From contig JARKQP010000109.1 in the NCBI GenBank assembly GCA_029974875.1, positions 1 through 10,028 of the forward strand: 10,028 bases of DNA, read 5' to 3'. This document shows, piece after piece, positions 1 through 6,281 of the stretch. A program made the translations under genes and the position numbers. The stretch's first letter is position 1; each line of letters starts with the position of its first letter. The notes beneath the pieces were generated by a model. It had not been told where the DNA came from, made no database searches, and saw only the letters and a program-made list of their open reading frames with translations. The DNA comes from Mobilitalea sp. (lineage in GTDB: Bacteria; Bacillota_A; Clostridia; Lachnospirales; Lachnospiraceae).

Positions 1-95
1 TGTCCATTGCAAAATCCATTGTAGAAGCACACAAGGGGAGGATCTCAGTTAAAAGTGAGGATGGCAAGTCCATCTGCTTTACGGTGCTGATCTAG
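1..95 (+). CDS. Sensor histidine kinase, C-terminal fragment (cut by window edge)
   Basis: Only the last 31 residues are present, read from base 3 and ending in TAG at 93-95. The translated end (SIAKSIVEAHKGRISVKS, then EDGKSICFTVLI) matches the tail of the HATPase_c domain of histidine kinases. It has the helix after the G2 box, with the common 'AK.IVEAHKG.I.V.S' pattern, followed by the final beta strand 'FTV.I'. The domain normally provides ATP for autophosphorylation of the kinase on a histidine. A strong terminator follows 45 bases later, so this kinase closes its own transcript. Its response regulator is probably just upstream, outside the window, and that pair is a natural candidate to control the operon starting at 364 (inference from adjacency). 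Confidence 0.85.
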   Translation, partial: SIAKSIVEAHKGRISVKSEDGKSICFTVLI

Positions 96-140
96 AGCTC
101 CTGTCAAATAAGGTATAGTCAAAAAAGTAAGGTACAATCA

Positions 141-180
141 AAAAGCTTCCGGAGCCTGACTAAGGCTTTCGGAAGCTTTT
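141..180 (+). terminator. Rho-independent terminator, probably bidirectional
   Basis: AAAAGCTTCCGGAGCC pairs with GGCTTTCGGAAGCTTTT across a 6-base loop (tgacta), with small imperfections in the middle of the stem. The right arm ends in a T run and the left arm begins with an A run, so the hairpin could stop transcription from either side. It separates the histidine kinase ending at 95 from the promoter of the VTC operon. Confidence 0.88.
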
Positions 181-210
181 ACTATGGCCTTCTGCAAAGA
201 ATAAGCAAAA

Positions 211-270
211 TTAAGGTTAAATTAAAGTTAAATTTAAAGTTCGTTTTAAGTTGGACAGTTAAAATATAAT
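211..270 (+). promoter_or_regulatory. Activator-type promoter of the VTC operon with four 11-bp-spaced boxes
   Basis: Four copies of a TTAAAGTT-like box are seen: TTAAGGTT 211-218, TTAAAGTT 222-229, TTAAAGTT 234-241 and TTTAAGTT 245-252. The GTT parts start at 216, 227, 239 and 250, so the spacing is 11, 12 and 11 bp, about one helical turn. A consensus -10, TATAAT, lies at 265-270. The place where a -35 should be (242-247, CGTTTT, 17-bp spacing) is poor and falls inside the box array. Tandem direct repeats at one-turn spacing overlapping a weak -35 are the known hallmark of promoters activated by OmpR/PhoB-type response regulators, for instance Pho boxes. Which regulator binds is unknown. 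Candidates are the partner of the kinase ending at 95 and the regulator at 5604-6281. Confidence 0.65.
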
Positions 271-363
271 CATAAAGCTAAGCTGAAGGCAAGAACAGCA
301 GGTGGATATAAAAAACAATAACAATAAAATGAGCCAGAAGAAGCTGGCGGATCGGAGGAAAAT

Positions 364-1098
364 ATGGGTGGCTTTCAAGATACCTTTCAAAGATATGAAA
401 TGAAATATACATTAGATGATAAGAAGTATTGCTTACTTAGGGAAAAGCTTCAGGATAAAATGCTGGTGGATCATTATGGAAAAGTAACGGTATGCAATAT
501 TTATTTTGACACACCTGAGCACAGGCTTATCAGAGCCTCATTGGAAAAGCCTGTTTATAAGGAAAAGCTGAGACTGCGCAGCTACGGAATACCGGAGGAA
601 GGAGACAAGGTATTTGCCGAAATCAAAAAGAAATACAAAGGGGTTGTATATAAAAGGCGCGAAAAGCTGGAGCTGACAGATGCGGAGCATTATCTATATG
701 ATAACCGGCCCTGTAAAAAGCAGACACAGATTACCAGGGAAATCGACTGGTTCTTAAAATCCTATCAAAACCTGATACCGTCCATGTACATTTCCTATGA
801 ACGCATTGCCATGTACGGAGTCCTGGACCCGGAGGTCAGGATAACCTTTGACAGCAATATCCTATGGAGGGAGGAGGAGCTTTGGCTGGAAAGCGGAGCC
901 TGGGGTGACCCGATTCTGGAGAAAGGCCAAAGCCTGATGGAAATAAAGCTTCCCGGTATCATGCCATTATGGCTGTCACATATATTAAACGAGCTGGAGA
1001 TATTTCCGGCCTCCTTTTCAAAGTATGGAAAAGGCTATTTACAGTCCATAAAAATGCGGCAAAACAATATTACAAAAGGAGAGAAATTATATGCTTAA
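364..1098 (+). CDS. VTC domain-containing protein (polyphosphate polymerase-like, TTM fold)
   Basis: This 244-residue soluble protein has the VTC domain, named for the yeast vacuolar polyphosphate polymerase Vtc4, which makes polyphosphate from ATP inside a charged tunnel. The family features are alternating basic and acidic strands that would line such a tunnel: RYEMKY (10-15), YFDT (47-50), KEKLRLR (66-72), AEIKKK (85-90), VYKRR (95-99), SYER (144-147), VRITFD (158-163), MEIK (192-195) and the closing SKYGKGY (219-225). The length is close to a full domain with nothing added. GGAGG at 354-358, 5 bases before the ATG, supports the start. It overlaps the DUF4956 gene by 8 bases, so the two are translationally coupled, and this pairing recurs in Firmicutes. 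Whether bacterial members polymerise phosphate is not settled; the catalytic role is inferred from the fold. Confidence 0.87.
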   Translation: MGGFQDTFQRYEMKYTLDDKKYCLLREKLQDKMLVDHYGKVTVCNIYFDTPEHRLIRASLEKPVYKEKLRLRSYGIPEEGDKVFAEIKKKYKGVVYKRREKLELTDAEHYLYDNRPCKKQTQITREIDWFLKSYQNLIPSMYISYERIAMYGVLDPEVRITFDSNILWREEELWLESGAWGDPILEKGQSLMEIKLPGIMPLWLSHILNELEIFPASFSKYGKGYLQSIKMRQNNITKGEKLYA

Positions 1099-1756
1099 CT
1101 CAATTTTAACAGATACCCTTTCCATAGGACCCTTCTTAATCTGTACCCTCGCATCCCTGATCCTGGGAGCGGTACTTGCCTATGTGCATGGGAGGTTTAA
1201 TAACAGCAGCAAGGGTTTTGTCATGACCATGGCTCTGCTGCCCGCAGTTGTCCAGGTCGTGATCCTGCTGGTAAACGGCAACCTGGGCACAGGTGTTGCG
1301 GTTATGGGGGCATTCAGCTTAATCCGGTTTCGCTCCGTGCCGGGCAGCGCCAAGGAAATAAGCAGCTTATTCATGGCCATGGCAGTGGGGCTTGCCACCG
1401 GGACAGGATATATCGGAGTGGCCATATTGTTTGTCCTGATGGTAGGAGGCATCAGCATCCTTTATCAATGCACCGGCTTTGGAGAAATAAAAGTAAAGGA
1501 GAAGGAATTAAAGATCACGATTCCGGAAGGCTTGGACTATCTGGAGGTATTTAGTGATATTTTCAGCGAGTACACGAAGAAGGTAGAGTTAATCAGGGTG
1601 AGAACTTCAAATATGGGAAGTCTTTATAAATTACATTATCAAATCAGTTTAAAGGATCCTGCAAAGGAAAAAGCATTTATTGATGAGCTCCGCTGCAGGA
1701 ACGGTAACTTGGAAATCTCATGTGGCAGGATATCGGCCATGGCGGATGAGTTATAA
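1091..1756 (+). CDS. DUF4956 domain-containing membrane protein
   Basis: This 221-residue protein has a hydrophobic N-terminal half and a soluble C-terminal half. Membrane segments are visible at about 12-33, 43-62, 66-78 and 92-126. Between the last two lies the conserved stretch GAFSLIRFRSVPGS (73-86), followed by the small-residue-rich MAMAVGLATGTGYIG. Residues from about 130 on (KVKEKELKITIPEGLDY onward) form a predicted cytosolic alpha/beta domain of the kind seen after MgtC-like membrane cores. The family has no established biochemical function. Its usual partner is a VTC-domain gene, as here, where the ATG at 1091 lies inside the end of the VTC gene with GGAGAG in front. A role as a membrane channel or anchor for the VTC product is an inference from that constant pairing. 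Confidence 0.87.
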   Translation: MLNSILTDTLSIGPFLICTLASLILGAVLAYVHGRFNNSSKGFVMTMALLPAVVQVVILLVNGNLGTGVAVMGAFSLIRFRSVPGSAKEISSLFMAMAVGLATGTGYIGVAILFVLMVGGISILYQCTGFGEIKVKEKELKITIPEGLDYLEVFSDIFSEYTKKVELIRVRTSNMGSLYKLHYQISLKDPAKEKAFIDELRCRNGNLEISCGRISAMADEL

Positions 1757-1778
1757 TACAGGAAAGCAGGTAAATCGT

Positions 1779-3542
1779 ATGAAGAAAAAAATATTAGGGA
1801 TATTATCCTCCATTTTGATAACGGCAATGTTATTAACCGGATGTAACAGTACAGGCAGTAACACAGAAGCTAACACAACCGGAACACCCTCCTCTGCTTC
1901 CCCGGATTCTGCCGCCTCCGCTAATGGAGGTTCTACATCAACGGCTGTTACGACCTCATCAGAGATAGTGGTAGATACTGAATTCACGGCAAGGGATCTG
2001 GAGGTTGGTTATGATGAAAGCACAGCTACCAATATTACATTGGATGGTAGTAGCATTGAAATATCCGGTGATGGTGCAAAGGCGGAAGCAGGAACCTTAA
2101 CCATCAGTGCGGAAGGTACTTATATTATCAGTGGAACCCTGGGCGACGGGCAGGTCATCATAGATGCCGAGGGCGCCAAGGTTCAATTAGTACTTAACGG
2201 TGTCACAATTTATTGCTCAGATAGTGCGCCCATCTATATTAAGGATGCAGATAAGGTATTCATTACCCTGGCTGAGAATTCGGATAATACCTTAAGCGAT
2301 GGTTTAGAATATATCCAAGCCGATGATAATACAGTGGATGGAGTGATTTTTAGCACTGCTGACCTGACGCTAAATGGTAAAGGCAGCTTAAACATAAAAG
2401 CAAGCTATAAGCATGGAATTGTCTCTAAGGACGATCTGGTTATTACAAGCGGCACTTACAACATAGCAGCAGCTAAGGATGCACTGAATGGGAAGGATTG
2501 TGTAAAGATTAAGGATGGAACCTTTACCTTAAGTGCAACGGAAGGAAATGGTATCCAGTCCAAAAATGGCGATAATACAACAAAGGGCTATGTGTATATT
2601 GCAGGAGGGACGATTACGGTTACAAACTGCAACGAAGGAATTGAAGGGACAGCAGTTATAATTGCGGGAGGGACAATTGATATAACGGCACAGGATGACG
2701 GCCTTAACGCAGCCAGAGGCAGCACCTCTACAACGGATTCTACAACAGATTCTACAACGGATCCTACAACGGATTCCGCGACTTCCCAGCCAACCTTTGA
2801 TACACAGACTTCAGCGGACCCCATGTCTGCAGATACATCAACAATCACAGCGGCTACCCTATCAACTACCACAGCAACAGCCTCCTCCGGTTCATCAACG
2901 GATCCGGCCACATCTGCCACGCAGGAGGACAGGGCAATGAGGGGCGGAGGACCCGGCAGGGACGGCGGAATGGGAGGTGGAATGAACGGCGGCATGGGAG
3001 GCGGTGACATGGCAAATGACACAAACTGCTATATCAGCATTTCCGGTGGCACAATTACAATTAATGCGGAAGGTGATGGTATAGATTCCAACGGTTCCAT
3101 TAATATCTCCGGCGGCACTGTCTACGTAAGCGGCCCTACGAATAGCGGGAATGGTGCGATGGATTATAATGGCACAGCTAATATAACAGGAGGAACTGTC
3201 GTGATTGCAGGAAGCGTAGGAATGGCCCAAGGGTTTTCCGATACCTCTACCCAGTACTCCATATTGTATAATTTATCTTCAAGCAGTACAGCCGGTACTG
3301 AGGTAACTTTAAAAGACGCTGATGGAAATATAGTTGTATCCTACACACCTGTGAAGCAGTACCAGTCAGTGGTAATCAGCTCCCCTGACCTTAAAAAGGA
3401 TGCAACCTATACGCTGACCAGCGGGGATCAGACCGCTGACATTACATTAAGTGCAATCTCTACAAGCGCAGGAGAAGCTGGCGCCGGTTTCCCAGGAGGC
3501 ATGGGTGGCGGCAGGAATGGCAGAGAAACAATGCCGAACTAA
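1779..3542 (+). CDS. Cthe_2159-type carbohydrate-binding beta-helix lipoprotein
   Basis: This 587-residue surface lipoprotein has a short signal peptide and the lipobox LLTGC, with lipidated Cys22, followed by a Ser/Thr/Ala/Gly linker to about residue 60. Residues 66-310 and 415-480 carry successive beta-helix rungs with the repeating pattern 'ISGGTxxIxAxxDGIxxxG': ITSGT 222-226, IKDGT 244-248, IAGGT 274-278 and 295-299, ISGGT 421-425 and 443-447, and ITGGT 469-473. This matches the Cthe_2159 family, whose founding member binds polygalacturonic acid and calcium through a right-handed beta-helix. Between two rungs (312-414) sits a low-complexity insert, with TTDS repeats first and Gly/Met-rich repeats after. 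The C-terminus is also Gly/Met-rich (GGMGGGRNG). An in-frame start at 1680 exists, but the ATG at 1779 begins exactly at the signal peptide and has AGGAAAGCAGG upstream. Third gene of the VTC operon. Confidence 0.85.
   Translation: MKKKILGILSSILITAMLLTGCNSTGSNTEANTTGTPSSASPDSAASANGGSTSTAVTTSSEIVVDTEFTARDLEVGYDESTATNITLDGSSIEISGDGAKAEAGTLTISAEGTYIISGTLGDGQVIIDAEGAKVQLVLNGVTIYCSDSAPIYIKDADKVFITLAENSDNTLSDGLEYIQADDNTVDGVIFSTADLTLNGKGSLNIKASYKHGIVSKDDLVITSGTYNIAAAKDALNGKDCVKIKDGTFTLSATEGNGIQSKNGDNTTKGYVYIAGGTITVTNCNEGIEGTAVIIAGGTIDITAQDDGLNAARGSTSTTDSTTDSTTDPTTDSATSQPTFDTQTSADPMSADTSTITAATLSTTTATASSGSSTDPATSATQEDRAMRGGGPGRDGGMGGGMNGGMGGGDMANDTNCYISISGGTITINAEGDGIDSNGSINISGGTVYVSGPTNSGNGAMDYNGTANITGGTVVIAGSVGMAQGFSDTSTQYSILYNLSSSSTAGTEVTLKDADGNIVVSYTPVKQYQSVVISSPDLKKDATYTLTSGDQTADITLSAISTSAGEAGAGFPGGMGGGRNGRETMPN
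2727..2774 (+). repeat. Four tandem 12-bp units inside the lipoprotein gene
   Basis: The unit TCTACAACGGAT occurs at 2727-2738, 2739-2750 (one change), 2751-2762 and 2763-2774 (one change). Each encodes Ser/Pro-Thr-Thr-Asp. The unit length is a multiple of three, so copy-number change would lengthen or shorten the linker without a frameshift. Confidence 0.9.
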
Positions 3543-3559
3543 GCTTCGCTAGTTCCTAT

Positions 3560-3662
3560 AAGAGGGTGTTGCAAAAAGAAAGTCCTATACCATATACCCA
3601 GAATTATCTGCCGATATCTGCAATATATGGTATGCTCTTTCCATTTTTTGCAACACCCTCTT
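3560..3662. repeat. 103-bp palindromic element with 18-bp terminal inverted repeats
   Basis: The left end AAGAGGGTGTTGCAAAAA (3560-3577) is the exact reverse complement of 3645-3662. Further inside, GAAAG (3578-3582) pairs with CTTTC (3637-3641), and ATACCATATA (3587-3596) pairs with TATATGGTAT (3624-3633), so most of the element folds into one long hairpin. It begins 18 bases after the lipoprotein stop and ends 31 bases before the stop of the convergent sulfotransferase gene. Ends containing TGTTGCAAA resemble those of several insertion sequence families (from memory), so this could be a small non-autonomous element (MITE). It could instead act as a shared terminator, although the T runs are inside the stem rather than after it. 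No clear target-site duplication is visible. Confidence 0.7.
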
Positions 3663-3693
3663 TGAGTCAGGATACCCCTAAATAAGGCGGTAT

Positions 3694-5325
3694 CTATTTA
3701 AAATAGAATTTTTCAAAGGTGTATTTAAAGGTTCGGTAAGACTGCTTGCTGCTGCCGGTTTCAAAGGAGCGGATAAGCTTATTATCCTTATCATATTCCT
3801 GGAATACCTTTGGATTGCTGGGGCTGATAACGGTATTGGAGCCAATTTCCTGGGCACTGCTCTGGTACCCGGAGTAGGGAACCTCAAAGCTTTCTACCAA
3901 GCTGTAGCTTTTGCTGTTTTCATCGACTAAATACTTATAGAACATGGAGGTTTCATTGCTTTCGGCGCTTCCTGCCGAGCCGATATTATCAAAGTGCTCC
4001 GCCCATTTATAATCCGGCCTGGTAGAGCTGATTCCAATATTATTGTCAAACAGATAAAGATAATACTGCCCTTCCTCCAGTGAACTGTCCTTGACATAGG
4101 TTATAGTATGCTGACCAAGCTGGCTTTTGAAATCCCCTGCTTTCTCATAAAGATAGGAGGTATAAGGTGTATCCTGCCAGAAGGATTCGGTTCCCAGCAT
4201 GTACTCCAATGATGGGGTGGTAAAAATATTATTTATTTTTAAGATGGAGGAGGTCTCCCTGGAGCTTAATAATAAGGTATCATTACCTAGCCATTGGATG
4301 GTATTGATATGCATCCAGTCCAGCTTACCATCCTTATCCGGTGTACAGTTTATATAATAATCAGGGAAAATATCGGTCAAATCAAGCACCTGGCTTATCT
4401 CCCCGGTGTCAGGCTCCAGATACAGGATTCTATCCTCCTCCTGTGGTGACTGCGTATCAGTGGCCAATAAAAGAATATTTCCGCTGTCATCAAAGGTATA
4501 GTCATGATGGACATTATAGGTTCCCAGATCATAAATATTAGTCAGCCTGCCCAGGGAATTCATCTCTACAAAAGCAGAAACGCCTGCACTGTAATACATT
4601 TTATCATCCTTGAAAATCAGGCGCAGAGCCCTGTAATCTAAGATAGGAAATTCGCTGCGGAGAATTCCGTCATTATCATAATAATAAAAGAACGAGTCAC
4701 CCGCAAAAACGGTATAAAGTCCATCCTCCAGAGCCTCACTTGTCTCCCCGTCCGTATAGGTCAGGCTGAGACCGCCGCTTCCGATCAGGGCCGGTGCTTG
4801 ACAGGTGAAGCTTCTGGCCTCTGTTTTGCCGGAGGCATAGGTAAGTGTCAGTGTGATTTCATTGTTGGTTTCCGGAATTACACCGAGTATCTGATACTCA
4901 TGCTCCGTTGCCATATTATTCTCCCCGGAATTGAAACAGGTTCTGGTGAAATCCGGTATATCAGCGTTTTCCACATGAACCGTATATTCCATACTGGCGG
5001 GCTCTTCTGTCTTGAAATAAATATACACACTCTGCGAATTTGTCTGAAATGGGTTTTCAATAATAAGAGCGTCCCCAAAGGTGTAATCCTTGCTTTCCTT
5101 GTATGCCCCGATATCTGCCCATATTTCATTCTGGGCGTCCATATTGTATATGTCTTCGGCCGTTGTTAGGGACAAAGGAGACATTTTGATATCATAGGAA
5201 GTGCTGATAACAGCATCCGTTTCGTTGTTGCTCTTTAGCTGCAGAAGAACAACGGTGGCAATTATGGCAATCACAGCCATGACAGCAGTTGTTATAAATG
5301 CAGTTCTTAAATATTTGGGTTTCAT
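3694..5325 (-). CDS. Membrane-anchored aryl-sulfate sulfotransferase (ASST family)
   Basis: This 543-residue protein would transfer a sulfo group from one phenolic sulfate ester to another phenol without PAPS, through a sulfo-histidine intermediate. An uncleaved-looking N-terminal membrane segment (about 8-30) places the rest outside the cell. Residues about 40-180 form the beta-rich N-terminal domain seen in ASST, and about 200-540 the six-bladed propeller. Landmark residues are present in the expected order: NVHHDY (H273/H274), LDWMHINTI (H339), SSRETSSILKI (R356) and GQHTITY (H406), followed by YLFDNNIG. In the E. coli enzyme the equivalent residues are H252, H356, R374 and the sulfated H436 (from memory). 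No cysteine lies between R356 and H406, where the E. coli enzyme has a disulfide. AAAGGA precedes the ATG. The gene is divergent from the two-component system at 5604. The physiological acceptor cannot be told from sequence. Confidence 0.88.
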   Translation of the reverse strand: MKPKYLRTAFITTAVMAVIAIIATVVLLQLKSNNETDAVISTSYDIKMSPLSLTTAEDIYNMDAQNEIWADIGAYKESKDYTFGDALIIENPFQTNSQSVYIYFKTEEPASMEYTVHVENADIPDFTRTCFNSGENNMATEHEYQILGVIPETNNEITLTLTYASGKTEARSFTCQAPALIGSGGLSLTYTDGETSEALEDGLYTVFAGDSFFYYYDNDGILRSEFPILDYRALRLIFKDDKMYYSAGVSAFVEMNSLGRLTNIYDLGTYNVHHDYTFDDSGNILLLATDTQSPQEEDRILYLEPDTGEISQVLDLTDIFPDYYINCTPDKDGKLDWMHINTIQWLGNDTLLLSSRETSSILKINNIFTTPSLEYMLGTESFWQDTPYTSYLYEKAGDFKSQLGQHTITYVKDSSLEEGQYYLYLFDNNIGISSTRPDYKWAEHFDNIGSAGSAESNETSMFYKYLVDENSKSYSLVESFEVPYSGYQSSAQEIGSNTVISPSNPKVFQEYDKDNKLIRSFETGSSKQSYRTFKYTFEKFYFK

Positions 5326-5357
5326 ATCATCATCCTTTCACAATAAGTATTCACCTA

Positions 5358-5416
5358 AAAATCTATGGATAAAACAAGGGTTTATAGATTTTAAGGGTTT
5401 TACGGGACTATTGTAA
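5358..5416 (-). promoter_or_regulatory. Candidate promoter and inverted-repeat operator of the sulfotransferase gene
   Basis: Read on the minus strand, TTACAA (5411-5416) and TAAAAT (5388-5393) are 17 bases apart, a weak but plausible -35/-10 pair. Just downstream a 9-bp perfect inverted repeat, AAAATCTAT 5358-5366 and ATAGATTTT 5384-5392, overlaps the -10 and the likely start site, a position typical of a repressor operator. Two adjacent 9-bp direct repeats, TTTTAAGGG 5389-5397 and TTTTACGGG 5398-5406, fill the spacer. None of this is specific enough to name a regulator. Confidence 0.35.
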
Positions 5417-5455
5417 CTGGTAAAGCTTGAATTAGCCTTTAAAATAAAAAAATTC

Positions 5456-5493
5456 ATCCTATTTTTGCATTTTGTAACAAAATAGGATAAAAT
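5456..5493 (+). promoter_or_regulatory. Candidate promoter of the two-component system, embedded in an inverted repeat
   Basis: TTGCAT (5465-5470) and TAAAAT (5488-5493) are separated by 17 bases. The -35 and most of the spacer lie within a 10-bp perfect inverted repeat, ATCCTATTTT 5456-5465 and AAAATAGGAT 5479-5488, so a dimeric regulator bound there would cover the promoter. The predicted transcript starts just before the 62-bp palindrome, which would become part of the 5' leader. Confidence 0.4.
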
Positions 5494-5507
5494 AAAAAAT
5501 AGCTAAT

Positions 5508-5569
5508 GTGCTGACATGCCCATAATAAGGCTGACAGCGCTGTTAGCCTTATTATGGGCATGTCAGCAC
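5508..5569. repeat. 62-bp near-perfect palindrome in the leader of the two-component operon
   Basis: The sequence runs from GTGCTGACATG to CATGTCAGCAC and is symmetric about the point between 5538 and 5539 (AGC|GCT). Of 31 base pairs only one is not Watson-Crick: G5533 opposite T5544, which would be a G-U pair in RNA. It lies 34 bases before the ATG at 5604. No T run follows on the plus strand, so it is not a simple terminator for forward transcription. On the minus strand a T-rich stretch starts about 9 bases beyond it, which leaves a weak possibility of termination in that direction. It could be an RNA hairpin, an operator, or a small palindromic repeat. Confidence 0.9.
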
Positions 5570-5603
5570 TATACCTAATAGATTGAAAGATGCGAGGCAG
5601 GAA

Positions 5604-6281
5604 ATGAAAATACTGGTTATTGAAGATGAAATTATGCTTGCGGATACGCTCGTGGAAATATTAAAACAAAATAACTATTCTGTTGATATCTGCCATAACG
5701 GGAAAAAGGGATGGGAATGTATACAGACAGAGGTTTATGACGGCATAGTATTAGACATTATGATACCGAAAATGAGCGGGTATGAGATTTTGAAAGCCAT
5801 GCGGGCGGCAAATATTAATACACCGGTCCTCATACTTACCGCCAGATCAGAAATGGAGGATATCGTAACGGGCCTTGACTGCGGAGCGGATGACTATATG
5901 ACCAAGCCCTTTGCAATTACAGAATTTCTGGCACGGATCAGGGCGGTTACAAGAAGAAAGGAATATATCCTCCCCGATAATCCGTCCATGGGAAATGTGG
6001 TATTATTGCAGCAGCAATGCACGCTGTCCTGTAAAGGCAATTCGATCAGCCTGGGAAAAAAGGAATATCAGATCATGGAGCTGCTGTTGAATAATTGTAG
6101 CCAGAAGGTATCAAAGGAACAGCTGATTGAAAAGGTCTGGGGCTTTGACAGTGACTGTGAATATAACAATATTGAAGTCTATATTTCCTTTCTGCGCAAA
6201 AAGCTAAAGGCAATCGAAGCGGATATTACGATCAGCAATACCAGAGGCCTGGGCTATTATCTGGAGGTTCAGGATGATTAA
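5604..6281 (+). CDS. OmpR/PhoB-family response regulator
   Basis: This 225-residue DNA-binding transcription factor is switched by phosphorylation from its partner kinase. The receiver domain (1-118) has the acidic pair E7/D8, the phospho-acceptor D51 in VLDIMIPKMSG, T79 in ILTARSE and K101 in YMTKPF. The C-terminal winged helix (about 125-222) has the family landmarks LGKKEYQIMELLL, QLIEKVWG, NNIEVYISFLRKKL and NTRGLGYYLE. Such proteins bind direct repeats as tandem dimers. The ATG at 5604 is preferred over an in-frame TTG at 5583 because MKILVIEDE is the normal family start and GAGGCAGGA stands just before it. The gene overlaps the kinase gene by 8 bases. Targets may include its own promoter, the divergent sulfotransferase gene or the box array at 211-252; none is proven. 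Confidence 0.93.
   Translation: MKILVIEDEIMLADTLVEILKQNNYSVDICHNGKKGWECIQTEVYDGIVLDIMIPKMSGYEILKAMRAANINTPVLILTARSEMEDIVTGLDCGADDYMTKPFAITEFLARIRAVTRRKEYILPDNPSMGNVVLLQQQCTLSCKGNSISLGKKEYQIMELLLNNCSQKVSKEQLIEKVWGFDSDCEYNNIEVYISFLRKKLKAIEADITISNTRGLGYYLEVQDD

Noticed and set aside
251..270. TTGGAC with TATAAT as an ordinary -35/-10 promoter
   Set aside because: The two hexamers are only 8 bases apart, far from the roughly 17 needed, so TTGGAC cannot serve as the -35 for this -10.
329..403. Short open frame of 24 codons overlapping the VTC start (begins MSQKKLADRRKIW)
   Set aside because: It has no ribosome binding site, whereas the VTC ATG at 364 has GGAGG at the right distance and a family match from its first residues.
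2727..2774. Tandem short repeats as a possible CRISPR array
   Set aside because: Units are 12 bp, directly adjacent and without spacers, in frame inside a protein linker.
2588..3022. Antisense open frame of 144 codons rich in Pro and Val within the lipoprotein gene
   Set aside because: It arises from the complement of the Gly-, Thr- and Ser-rich repeats of the real gene and resembles no protein.
5508..5569. Palindrome as a terminator or attenuator for the forward transcript
   Set aside because: The stem is followed by CTATACCTAATAG, with no T run, so intrinsic termination in that direction is not supported.
5583..5603. TTG start giving a 7-residue longer response regulator
   Set aside because: The extra residues are not part of the receiver fold, and the ATG at 5604 has its own ribosome binding site and the usual MKILVIEDE beginning.
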